Shown: piece after piece, positions 1 through 6,080 of the stretch
Position numbering within the stretch: the stretch's first letter is position 1
Layout: each line of letters opens with the position of its first letter
Source: Planctomycetota bacterium
GTDB taxonomy: Bacteria > Planctomycetota > UBA1135 > GCA-002686595
Length of the DNA stretch: 7,953 nucleotides
Reading direction: 5' to 3'
Assembly: GCA_022447405.1 (NCBI GenBank)
Contig: JAKVCE010000017.1
Location: 1 to 7,953 of the forward strand
Notes under the pieces: model-generated
Databases searched by the model: none
What the model was told of the DNA's origin: nothing
What the model saw: the letters and a program-made list of their open reading frames with translations, nothing else
Translations under genes and position numbers: made by a program

Positions 1-2
1 TG

Positions 3-161
3 ACCTTGAGCTTCTCGCCGAAGAGTCAGCGCTTCGAGGGCGCCAGCGGAGGCGGAGGGGGCGGTCAGGACGCGGAGCACGCCGCTCTCCTCAAGGCCCT
101 CGGGGAAGACCCCGGCTTCGTCGACTTCGACCGCGCCAAGCTCTTGGAGCGCGTGAAGTGA
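3..161 (+). CDS. C-terminal end of an unidentified protein (5' end outside window)
   Basis: The frame is open from the left edge and stops with TGA at 159-161, leaving 52 visible residues. Third positions are almost all G or C, which supports real coding. The visible part has a glycine run (ASGGGGGGQ) followed by a charged, probably helical tail ending in FDRAKLLERVK. I recognise no domain, and the function cannot be assigned from this fragment. It is the only plus-strand gene in the window and converges on the DUF4870 gene, with 14 nt between the two stop codons. I see no convincing terminator hairpin in that gap. The glycine run looks like a flexible linker between an upstream domain outside the window and this short tail. 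Confidence 0.6.
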   Translation, partial: TLSFSPKSQRFEGASGGGGGGQDAEHAALLKALGEDPGFVDFDRAKLLERVK

Positions 162-175
162 GCTGACCGGACCGC

Positions 176-523
176 CTACTTCAGCAACTGAATCGCCAGC
201 GGGTACTTGCACGGCTCGCCACTGTGGCCCTGAACCGCGGCCATCACACACCCGATGATCACATAGATGAGCAGAGGGATCACCAGGACCGCTCCGATCC
301 CGCAGGTGACGAGCGCGAGGAGCCCGACCACCATCGAGTAGATGAGGAGCGAGATCTGGAAGTTCAGGGCGTCTCTTCCGTGCTGGTCAAGGAACTCGGA
401 CTCGTCCTTCTTCACGAGCCAGATCACCAAGGGCCCGATGAAGCCGGTGAAGAAGGCCAAGATGTGCATCAGGAGCGCGAGGTTGCGCTCTTCTTGGCTA
501 GGTGTTGAGGGGGAGGCGTTCAT
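176..523 (-). CDS. DUF4870 (Tic20-like) small membrane protein
   Basis: Predicted 115-residue integral membrane protein of the DUF4870 family, whose molecular role is not established. Residues 12-37 form a first hydrophobic segment with the family-typical pattern EERNLALLMHILAFF and PLVIWLVKKD. A polar stretch follows with the hallmark DQHGRDALNFQIS (about 46-58), then a long hydrophobic region (about 57-97) with room for two helices. The length matches the usual family size. I chose the ATG at 523 because the family normally starts about ten residues before the EERN stretch. The frame is open further upstream, and an in-frame TTG at 601 directly after AGGAGG would add 26 basic, low-complexity residues; I consider that less likely. 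No good Shine-Dalgarno precedes the ATG. It is the last gene of the minus-strand series, 74 nt after the phosphatidyltransferase. Confidence 0.85.
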   Translation of the reverse strand: MNASPSTPSQEERNLALLMHILAFFTGFIGPLVIWLVKKDESEFLDQHGRDALNFQISLLIYSMVVGLLALVTCGIGAVLVIPLLIYVIIGCVMAAVQGHSGEPCKYPLAIQLLK

Positions 524-533
524 TGCGAGGGAG

Positions 534-549
534 GGCGCTTTTTTGCGCC
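534..549 (-). other. Short inverted repeat with homopolymer loop upstream of the DUF4870 gene
   Basis: GGCGC (534-538) and GCGCC (545-549) flank six T on the plus strand, so the minus-strand transcript would carry a 5-bp GC stem with an A6 loop, ending 10 nt before the DUF4870 ATG. It has no U-tract after the stem, so it is not a standard intrinsic terminator on the minus strand. It could affect translation start or be chance in GC-rich DNA. Confidence 0.3.
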
Positions 550-597
550 GCCTCAGCCTAGCGGATTGTGGTTGAGCCCGCGTTGGCGAGGCCGGGA

Positions 598-1287
598 TCA
601 ACCTCCTCTTTCGCCGGAGCCTCCCTGAGAGAGCTCCTTGAGGCTGGCGGCGAAGCGCGTGACGAAGGTGTGCAAGCCGCCGATGAGGGCGAGGCTTAGG
701 GCGCACGAGATCCCGTTCCAGCGCAGGGCCTCTCCGAACACGACGGGCCCCTCAAGGTCTGCCCAGCCAAACTCGGCTTGCGCTGCGGCGAGGAGCGCGC
801 CGAGGAGCAGGGCGACGGAGCGGTCGGCGCGGCCGAAGCCGCGGTAGTTCCTCTTCAGCCCGACGCTCTGCGCGGCGGTCCCCATGTAGGACCCAAACAT
901 GGTCGCGAGGGCGGCGGCCCAGCCGAGCACGACGCCGAGCCCCGGGTGGAGGAACCAGGCAGCGTTAGCTCCGAAGGCCACCAGCAGCATCGCGTCCACG
1001 ACGCGATCGAGGGTGTGATCGAGGAGGTCGCCCGCAGGACCGTCGAGGCCACGCCTGCGCGCGAGCTGCCCATCTAAGCCGTCGAAGAGGAAGGCGACGC
1101 CCATGAGGAGACCTACGACGAGCCATTGCCCAGGCTCATCTCGGCCGGCCCTCAGCCCCACCCAGGCCGCGCCGGCTGCGGCGACCAGGCTCGCCCAGGT
1201 GAGGTGGTTAGGGCGGAGCCACCCGAAGTGGTCTAAGAGCGGGCCGGTCGCCTGCTCCCACCGCCCGCGCAGGCGCTCCAGCGCCAA
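598..1287 (-). CDS. CDP-alcohol phosphatidyltransferase family membrane enzyme
   Basis: Integral membrane enzyme of 229 residues that should transfer a phosphatidyl group from a CDP-linked lipid to an alcohol, releasing CMP. The full family signature D-x2-DG-x2-AR-x8-G-x3-D-x3-D is present: D69, D72, G73, A76, R77, G86, D90, D94. These aspartates bind metal and act in catalysis in the family. Other family-like stretches are PNHLTWAS (26-33) before the first membrane segment and GFGRADR (150-156). About six hydrophobic segments are visible. The acceptor alcohol (glycerol phosphate, inositol phosphate, serine or other) cannot be read from the sequence. The start is TTG at 1287, immediately after the mltA-like stop codon; GGAGGG at 1292-1297, 4 nt upstream, supports this rare start and suggests translational coupling. 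Confidence 0.88.
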   Translation of the reverse strand: MALERLRGRWEQATGPLLDHFGWLRPNHLTWASLVAAAGAAWVGLRAGRDEPGQWLVVGLLMGVAFLFDGLDGQLARRRGLDGPAGDLLDHTLDRVVDAMLLVAFGANAAWFLHPGLGVVLGWAAALATMFGSYMGTAAQSVGLKRNYRGFGRADRSVALLLGALLAAAQAEFGWADLEGPVVFGEALRWNGISCALSLALIGGLHTFVTRFAASLKELSQGGSGERGG

Positions 1288-1297
1288 TCAGCCCTCC
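1285..1297 (-). promoter_or_regulatory. Ribosome binding site deciding a TTG start for the phosphatidyltransferase
   Basis: On the minus strand GGAGGG lies 4 nt before TTG, and the intervening bases include the TGA stop of the mltA-like gene. The stop and start are directly adjacent, an arrangement typical of translational coupling. No ATG lies closer to the conserved part of the enzyme. Confidence 0.6.
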
Positions 1298-2496
1298 GCG
1301 CCCCAGGTGCTCGTGTCGCTCGCGAGGTCCTCGCGGAGGAAGAGGTAGTAGAGCTGCCCCTCGGTGAGGGTCTCGCCAGCGAGGGCCTCCGCGTCGTCAC
1401 CGATGCCGAGGTAGATGTCGGCGCGACCGGCGGTGCGGATCCCGCCTCCGGTGTCTTGGTCCATGAGGGCGTGTTGGATCGCCGCGCCTGAGCTCATCTC
1501 AGCCCACCCAGCCGGCGTGTCCACATAGGTAATGCCGCCGCGGGGGAAGATGGACTTGTCCGTGGCGAGCGTCCTGTAGGCCGTGACCTCGAACCCGAGC
1601 GAGCCGCTCGGGTTGCCGAGGATCTCGCTGAAGAAGACGAAGCGGTCGTTGCGATGCAGGAAGGACGTGACCTTCTCTGGGTTGGCCTCCGCCCAGGCGC
1701 GGATCGCCGGGAGGCTCAAGCGCTCCTCGCCGAGCTCTCCGGCCGAGACGAGCTCTCTCCCGAGCGAGGTGTACTCGTGGCCGTTGTTCGCGCCGTAGCC
1801 GAAGCGCGCCATGTTCCCGTCAGGGAGGCGGACAAAGGCCGAGCCGTTCACGTGCGCGATGAAGGTGTCCATCGGGGAGGTGAGCCAGACGAGCTCGAGG
1901 CCCCTACCTTCGAGGAGGCCGCCGGCCTCGATCGCTTGGCGCGTGGGGTAGGGCTCCGTATGTCCAGCCGCGGTCACCTGCCCGAGGATCGCGCCGGCCT
2001 CTCCCTTCACGAGGTCTTCAGGGGTGGCGTAGAGGGGATGGTTGTACTCGTCGGACTGGGTCAGGCTGCCCTCGAAGATCGGGGTGCAGTACGCGGTGAA
2101 GAGCACGCCGCCGCCCTTCCCGTCCCAGCCGGCGCTCTTGTAGAGGTCGAACTCGTTCTCGACGCTCCAGCGGAAGGAGTAGGCCGAGTGACAACCCAGG
2201 AGGAGCTCCCTGAAGCGGGTGACGCTCGCCCGGGCTCGCTCGTGGGTGACCTCCTCCATCGGGAAGAACGCCTGGGAGCTCGGGTTGTCGAACCAAGCGA
2301 TCGAGCGGTCTAGCGCGGGGAGGAGCTCTTCACGGCGACGCCAGTCGCGGGAGAGGTCGGGCCAGTCAGTGGCGCTCGCCACCTTGAGCAGCGCCGGCCA
2401 GCCCGGGGGGAGCGGGCGACCATAGTCGGGCGCAGGCGTCTGGCAGCTCGTGGCGAGGAAGAGAGAGCCCAAGAGGAGGGGGAGGAGTCGGCGCAT
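1288..2496 (-). CDS. mltA: MltA-family membrane-bound lytic murein transglycosylase (lipoprotein)
   Basis: Predicted outer-membrane lipoprotein of 402 residues that cleaves the MurNAc-GlcNAc bond of peptidoglycan to give 1,6-anhydro ends. Residues 1-18 form a lipoprotein signal (MRRLL, hydrophobic core, LATSC); C18 would be lipidated, and Gln at +2 is compatible with outer-membrane sorting. MltA landmarks follow in order: VLFTAYCTPIFEGS (131-144), the NHPLYATP stretch (152-159), YPTRQAIEAGGLL (183-195), and the double-psi barrel part with FFSEILGNPSGSLG (288-301). The C-terminal 3D domain has MDQDTGGGIRTAGRADIYLG (345-364), which retains D346, D348 and D360, among them the presumed catalytic aspartate. 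It is somewhat longer than the roughly 365-residue E. coli enzyme. The ATG at 2496 is chosen because it gives the signal peptide directly; no clear Shine-Dalgarno precedes it. The phosphatidyltransferase gene follows with no gap. Confidence 0.92.
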   Translation of the reverse strand: MRRLLPLLLGSLFLATSCQTPAPDYGRPLPPGWPALLKVASATDWPDLSRDWRRREELLPALDRSIAWFDNPSSQAFFPMEEVTHERARASVTRFRELLLGCHSAYSFRWSVENEFDLYKSAGWDGKGGGVLFTAYCTPIFEGSLTQSDEYNHPLYATPEDLVKGEAGAILGQVTAAGHTEPYPTRQAIEAGGLLEGRGLELVWLTSPMDTFIAHVNGSAFVRLPDGNMARFGYGANNGHEYTSLGRELVSAGELGEERLSLPAIRAWAEANPEKVTSFLHRNDRFVFFSEILGNPSGSLGFEVTAYRTLATDKSIFPRGGITYVDTPAGWAEMSSGAAIQHALMDQDTGGGIRTAGRADIYLGIGDDAEALAGETLTEGQLYYLFLREDLASDTSTWGAEG

Positions 2497-2561
2497 CGTT
2501 GGAGCATGGCCAGACCTCGGGGGCCATTCAAGAAAACCCCGATTTGACGGCTCGGGCGGCC

Positions 2562-3560
2562 TCAGCGCCTACTGAGGAGCGCCGCGATGGGCGCGTCGAG
2601 GAAGTAGACCTTCGTCTTCTCCTCGTGCCCCGAGTAGTAGGAGAGGAGGAGGCGATCTCCTTCGAGCAAGAGCCCGGGGTAGCTCGTGTCGCCGCCGCTC
2701 TCGAGCACTGCGAGCTGCTGCAAGGAGCCGTTCAGCTTGATCAGAGCGAGGGCGGTCTGCTGGCCGTTGGGTCGATACCTGCGGTAGGCGGCCAGCCACT
2801 CTCCTCCAGGGAGCTGGATCAGGTTGGGGCCGCCCATCCGCTCGGGCAGCTCACGGAAAGACCACTCGGTGAAGGGCGCTTGGGCTGAGCCGAAGTGCGC
2901 CGCTGCGTCCTCACCCTCGCGCCGGACGAGCGCGACCATCTGACCGCTGCGGTCAAAGCGCAGCGTCACCTCGTTCGGCTCCCCAGTGATCGGGAGGGTG
3001 GAGATGTACTGGTAGCGCAGGCCGTCTCGGGTAGAGACGAGGTGCGCGCCGCTCGCCCCGGTGATCGCTTGGTAGACGACCCCGTACCCGACGCCCTCAT
3101 GCCAGGTCACGCGCCAGAGCCAGTCGACGTCGGTGCGGATGGCCTCATCGATCTCTACCGCCTTGAGCGGACCGAAGGCCTCGGCGCCCGGCTTCAGGAG
3201 GGCGACCATGTTCTGGCGCAGCTTCAGCTCACGGTCCACGTAGTGTGAGCCGCCCAAGAGGAGCATGAGCTCTCCCTCTGGGGTGACCGAGAGCTTGGGG
3301 TCTCTCAGGTCCACCGTCTCTCGCTCGAGGAGAGCGAAGGAGCTCCACGTGGAGTCCTCTTCGCGAACCAAGACCCGGATCTTCCCGTCCGCGCCGAGGG
3401 CGTGGCTGTCGCTCTCGCGATACGCGCAGAAGAGACGTCCGCCTGCGCGGGCTATGTCCGTGAAGGCGCTGTGGGGAGCCATGTCCCCGATGCAGACAGG
3501 GTCGAGGTCCCCCGGCGCGAGCGAAGCGAGGGCCGCTAAGAGCTTGAGCGAGAGCGTCAT
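2562..3560 (-). CDS. BNR/sialidase-like beta-propeller protein, probably exported
   Basis: Predicted 332-residue protein resembling exo-alpha-sialidase (neuraminidase) superfamily beta-propellers. From the chosen ATG at 3560 the first 15-17 residues (MTLSLKLLAALASLAPG) resemble a signal peptide, so it may act in the periplasm or outside the cell. Family-like stretches recur along the chain: FCAYRESDSH (44-53), DLRDPKLSVTPEGELML (84-100), WLWRVTWHEGVGYGVVY (147-163), a degenerate Asp-box STRDGLRY (176-183), EPNEVTLRFD (194-203), GGPNLIQLPGGEWLAAYRR (243-261), and GGDTSYPGLL plus LLSYYSGHEEKTKVY near the C-terminus. Conserved R, D, E and Y residues are compatible with a sialidase-type active site, but the classical RIP motif is absent. 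It may act on another sugar or bind a glycan. A GTG at 3608 is an alternative start, but it gives a less signal-like N-terminus. It lies 79 nt after the transketolase stop and is probably co-transcribed with it. Confidence 0.75.
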   Translation of the reverse strand: MTLSLKLLAALASLAPGDLDPVCIGDMAPHSAFTDIARAGGRLFCAYRESDSHALGADGKIRVLVREEDSTWSSFALLERETVDLRDPKLSVTPEGELMLLLGGSHYVDRELKLRQNMVALLKPGAEAFGPLKAVEIDEAIRTDVDWLWRVTWHEGVGYGVVYQAITGASGAHLVSTRDGLRYQYISTLPITGEPNEVTLRFDRSGQMVALVRREGEDAAAHFGSAQAPFTEWSFRELPERMGGPNLIQLPGGEWLAAYRRYRPNGQQTALALIKLNGSLQQLAVLESGGDTSYPGLLLEGDRLLLSYYSGHEEKTKVYFLDAPIAALLSRR

Positions 3561-3639
3561 CTCACCAGAGGGGCAGAGGTCGTGCTCACGGAGGAGGGCG
3601 CAGAGCACAGAGGCTCAGCGTTGCCAGAGGGAGACGCCA

Positions 3640-5979
3640 TCAGTCGAAGTGGCCCATGAGGCGCAGCCGCTTCTCGCGGTCTGCGGCGAAGAGCTTGATG
3701 CCTTCGGCGAGGCTCTCCGGGTCCAAGTGCGCTTCGGCGACGATCTCGTCGACGCTGCCGCCGGTGCGCCAGCGGTCGTCCCAGTCCGAGCTCATCGCGT
3801 AGTGCTCTGCGATCTTGTGGGGCAGCCACTGCTGCATGAGCTTGCGCGCGCCGTTGGTGACGACGGTCGAGTCGAGCCAGTCCGGCCGCGGCAACACGGT
3901 GTCCTTGTACTCCCGGCCGGCGAGTTCGAAGAGCTCCCAGGAGACCGCCTGGACGAGCTTCACGTTCGGCAGTGAGCCGTCTTCGATGCGCGGGAGGAGC
4001 GAGTAGATCGAGCGCGTCGTGCTCGTCCCCTGCACGATGATGCAGCCCTCCTTCGGGCGGTCGAGGTCGTAGTCACGCAGGACATAGGCCCCCTTGGCCG
4101 CCTCCATGTGAGAGGCGACGCCGAGCGCGGCTCGATCCGGGGTCTCGAAGGCGGGACGGGTCAGGTGCAGGGCGATGATCGGTGCGTCGCTCGCGAGGGC
4201 CGCAGCGAGGGAGGGCGCGACCTCGTTGTGCTCCCACGGGTGCAGGTTGATGACGTGCCCATCGGGGAAGAGCTGCGTGACTCCGGGAGCGAAGATGCCG
4301 AAGTGGGTGCGGCTGTCTTCAGCGGTCTCAGGTCCAGAGTGACCGACGACCCAGATGATCCGGCCGGTCTTCAGCGGGCAGTCTTGCGCCAGCTGGCTGA
4401 AGAGGCGCATCAGCCCGTACTTCAGGTAGCTGAAGGACCCATAGGTGGAGCAGGAGGCCCAGTACCCGTCGTACTCACGCTCTGGGTCAGCGGACATGTT
4501 CACCGTGGCGATCCCCGCAGAGAGCCCGGAGTTCGTGAACTCTGTGATCTGCTGAGGGAGCAGGGCGCCGCTCGGGTTCGTCTCGCGCTCGTACCAGCCG
4601 AAGCCCGGCGTCTCTCCGAAGGCCTTGGCGAAGCCAGAGATGGAGGTTGAGTCGGCGAGGTCCGCAGAGCTCGCGAGGACGAGGGGGCGCCCCATGCGCT
4701 CCTTGGCCAAGGCGTTCATCCATGCGCCGAACTTCGAGAAGCCGTCCTTGTTCGCGGCCTTGGCGCCGGGCTCAACGAAGAGCTCTTCGGGCAGCGCGTC
4801 CTGGGCGAGCCAGGAGCGGTCTGTGTGCATGTTCTTCTCGCCGGCGGGCTGGAAGCCCTCCGGCTCGGTGGGGACGGAGTCGCCCAGCTCGACCAGCGTG
4901 TCCGAGAGGTACTCCACGAGGGCCTGGTCTGAACGGAGGACGCTCATGACGGTCTCCAGCCAGCCGCGCGTCTGCTCTCGGCAGGCGTCCTCGCCGGGGT
5001 CGCTCTGGTCACCTTGGCTCTCGAAGCTCACGCCGTGTCGGTCGGCGAACTCCTCGCGGCACTTCCAGAAGAGCTCTGAGTTGCGCCCGTGCGCCTTGCC
5101 GTGGCTCGGCGCGTCGAACTTGTGATAGCCGCGCCCCTTGCGCGTCTTCACCCAGACCATCCCGGGCAGCCCGCCGGCGTCATCGGTGTGGCAGATCTCG
5201 AGCAGCGCCTTGGTGATCTCGCCGTAGTCTTCGCCCTCTTCCGTCCCTGCGACGCGCCAGCCGTAGGGCTCGAACCAGTCGCTCGGCGTGCCCTTCACCA
5301 CGGTCGAGTTGGCGAACTCGTCGATCCCGTGGTCGTTCCAGTCCATGAGGTAGATCAGGTTCTCGCAGCCGAGGCCCCACGCGGAGTTCTTCACCTCGTG
5401 GTGTGCGCCGGCGGAGTGGCCGCCCTCGCCCTCCATGGCGAAGACCTTCGTGCCGCCAGCGCCAGCGTGCTTCAGAGCGACCGCCTCGCCGAGGGCCGCG
5501 GGCGCGCCGTGGCCCGAGGGCCCCGTGTTGAACTTGAAGAAGAGCGTCTTGCCCTCCATCTCCGCGTGGCCAGGGAGCCCGCCGTTGTGCCGCAGCTGCA
5601 GGAGGTCTTCCCAGTAGAGCGCGCGCTCTTCAGCGTTCGGGACGAGGTAGCGCTCGTCTCCGGTCTGCTCGTAGCGGATGCGCAGCGCCTCGTTGTAGAC
5701 GGCGAGCATCGCGTAGATGCCGGGGTTGCAGTGGCCGGCCACCAGCACGAAGCGGTCTCCGAAGGCGAGCTCGGGCCTGCGGACGTCCCAACGCATCCCA
5801 GCGCCCAAGGTCGAGGCGACGAGGAGGGGGACCTTGGAGCGTGACCCGCCGGGGTGGCCGCTCTGGCGGAGGTTGAGCATCAGGTCGATGCACTGATCGA
5901 TGAGGTCCCCGGCCTTCTCCCAGTGGTGGAAGTTGCTAGCTAGGGACTCGTAGGAGGGCTTCTGAAGGGTCTGCATCAT
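3640..5979 (-). CDS. Divergent transketolase-like thiamine-diphosphate enzyme
   Basis: A 779-residue protein with the three-domain layout of transketolase (two-carbon ketol transfer between sugar phosphates, pentose phosphate pathway), longer than the usual 660 or so. N-terminal cofactor domain: SGHPGGS (40-46), RFVLVAGH (76-83), GGLPGH (133-138), GPSGHG (153-158), GEGGHSAGAHHEV (184-196) with DWNDHGID (213-220), and SHG (292-294), matching E. coli TktA H26, H66, H100, the Mg/TPP motif and H261. Middle domain: SSADLADST (437-445), HSGPETAEDSRTH (547-559), PWEHNE (581-586). C-terminal domain: IIVQGTS, then SWELFELAGREYKDTVLP (680-697). Odd points: the metal-binding GDG reads GEG (E185), and the canonical GIREH glutamate position aligns by eye with GIATVNM (489-495), giving T492. 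The true reaction is therefore uncertain. The start is ATG 5979, with AGGA 5 nt upstream; ATG 5976 and TTG 5982 are alternatives. Confidence 0.88.
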   Translation of the reverse strand: MMQTLQKPSYESLASNFHHWEKAGDLIDQCIDLMLNLRQSGHPGGSRSKVPLLVASTLGAGMRWDVRRPELAFGDRFVLVAGHCNPGIYAMLAVYNEALRIRYEQTGDERYLVPNAEERALYWEDLLQLRHNGGLPGHAEMEGKTLFFKFNTGPSGHGAPAALGEAVALKHAGAGGTKVFAMEGEGGHSAGAHHEVKNSAWGLGCENLIYLMDWNDHGIDEFANSTVVKGTPSDWFEPYGWRVAGTEEGEDYGEITKALLEICHTDDAGGLPGMVWVKTRKGRGYHKFDAPSHGKAHGRNSELFWKCREEFADRHGVSFESQGDQSDPGEDACREQTRGWLETVMSVLRSDQALVEYLSDTLVELGDSVPTEPEGFQPAGEKNMHTDRSWLAQDALPEELFVEPGAKAANKDGFSKFGAWMNALAKERMGRPLVLASSADLADSTSISGFAKAFGETPGFGWYERETNPSGALLPQQITEFTNSGLSAGIATVNMSADPEREYDGYWASCSTYGSFSYLKYGLMRLFSQLAQDCPLKTGRIIWVVGHSGPETAEDSRTHFGIFAPGVTQLFPDGHVINLHPWEHNEVAPSLAAALASDAPIIALHLTRPAFETPDRAALGVASHMEAAKGAYVLRDYDLDRPKEGCIIVQGTSTTRSIYSLLPRIEDGSLPNVKLVQAVSWELFELAGREYKDTVLPRPDWLDSTVVTNGARKLMQQWLPHKIAEHYAMSSDWDDRWRTGGSVDEIVAEAHLDPESLAEGIKLFAADREKRLRLMGHFD

Positions 5980-5984
5980 CAATG

Positions 5985-5988
5985 TCCT
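5985..5988 (-). promoter_or_regulatory. Shine-Dalgarno AGGA of the transketolase-like gene
   Basis: AGGA on the minus strand is followed by 5 nt (CATTG) and then ATG ATG. This favours ATG 5979 over the preceding in-frame TTG at 5982, which would be only 2 nt away. Confidence 0.5.
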
Positions 5989-5996
5989 ATCGCATC

Positions 5997-6011
5997 GGGC
6001 GGGGCTCGCCC
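5997..6011 (-). other. GC-rich inverted repeat in the transketolase leader
   Basis: GGGCG (5997-6001) and CGCCC (6007-6011) can pair around a 5-nt loop, ending about 17 nt before the start codon. A second arm pair, CCAGGC (6030-6035) with GCCTGG (6060-6065), encloses a small TCTC/GAGA stem. Together they could fold most of the leader. No U-tract follows, so it does not look like an intrinsic terminator. A TPP riboswitch was considered, but its conserved core is not present. Confidence 0.35.
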
Positions 6012-6074
6012 AGACGAACAGCGGGATCTCCAGGCGTCTCGCCGAGAGCTCTACCTCGTGCCTGGAAGTGCGCG

Positions 6075-6080
6075 ATTATA
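6075..6080 (-). promoter_or_regulatory. Candidate -10 box (TATAAT) for the transketolase-like gene
   Basis: An exact TATAAT on the minus strand overlaps the TAA stop of the TPR lipoprotein gene. It lies 95 nt upstream of the chosen ATG, so the leader would be about 90 nt. An exact match is unexpected in such GC-rich DNA. No good TTGACA sits at 16-18 nt spacing: a CTGACA lies only 9 nt upstream, too close for a standard sigma-70 promoter. This is a suggestion, not a firm promoter. Confidence 0.35.

Noticed and set aside
131..175. Terminator between the convergent genes
   Set aside because: CCAAG/CTTGG near 135-146 lies inside the plus-strand coding end, has a 2-nt loop and no T-run after it.
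594..613. Resemblance to a 16S rRNA 3' end (GGATCA-ACCTCCT-TTC on the plus strand)
   Set aside because: It has an extra base relative to the rRNA end, no 16S sequence precedes it, and it is explained by the transferase C-terminus (ERGG then stop) on the other strand.
1654..2313. Long plus-strand reading frame of 219 codons
   Set aside because: It is the exact antisense of the MltA-like gene, which has a signal peptide and conserved motifs throughout. The frame is open because of high GC at third positions and shows no recognisable domain.
2497..2561. Possible promoter for the mltA-like gene (TTGAAT, 17 nt, CATGCT on the minus strand)
   Set aside because: The -35-like hexamer is reasonable, but the -10 matches TATAAT at only three of six positions, so it is not distinguishable from chance.
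5089..5844. Long plus-strand reading frame of 251 codons
   Set aside because: Antisense to the conserved cofactor domain of the transketolase-like gene. Its Val/Ala/Arg/Glu-rich composition is typical of a GC-rich shadow. The plus-strand frames at 3265-3975 and 4108-4650 were rejected for the same reason.
5980..6075. TPP riboswitch ahead of a thiamine-diphosphate enzyme
   Set aside because: The conserved TPP-aptamer elements (CUGAGA and the ACCUGAU-like core) are not present on the minus strand, and riboswitches of this class normally control thiamine synthesis or transport genes.
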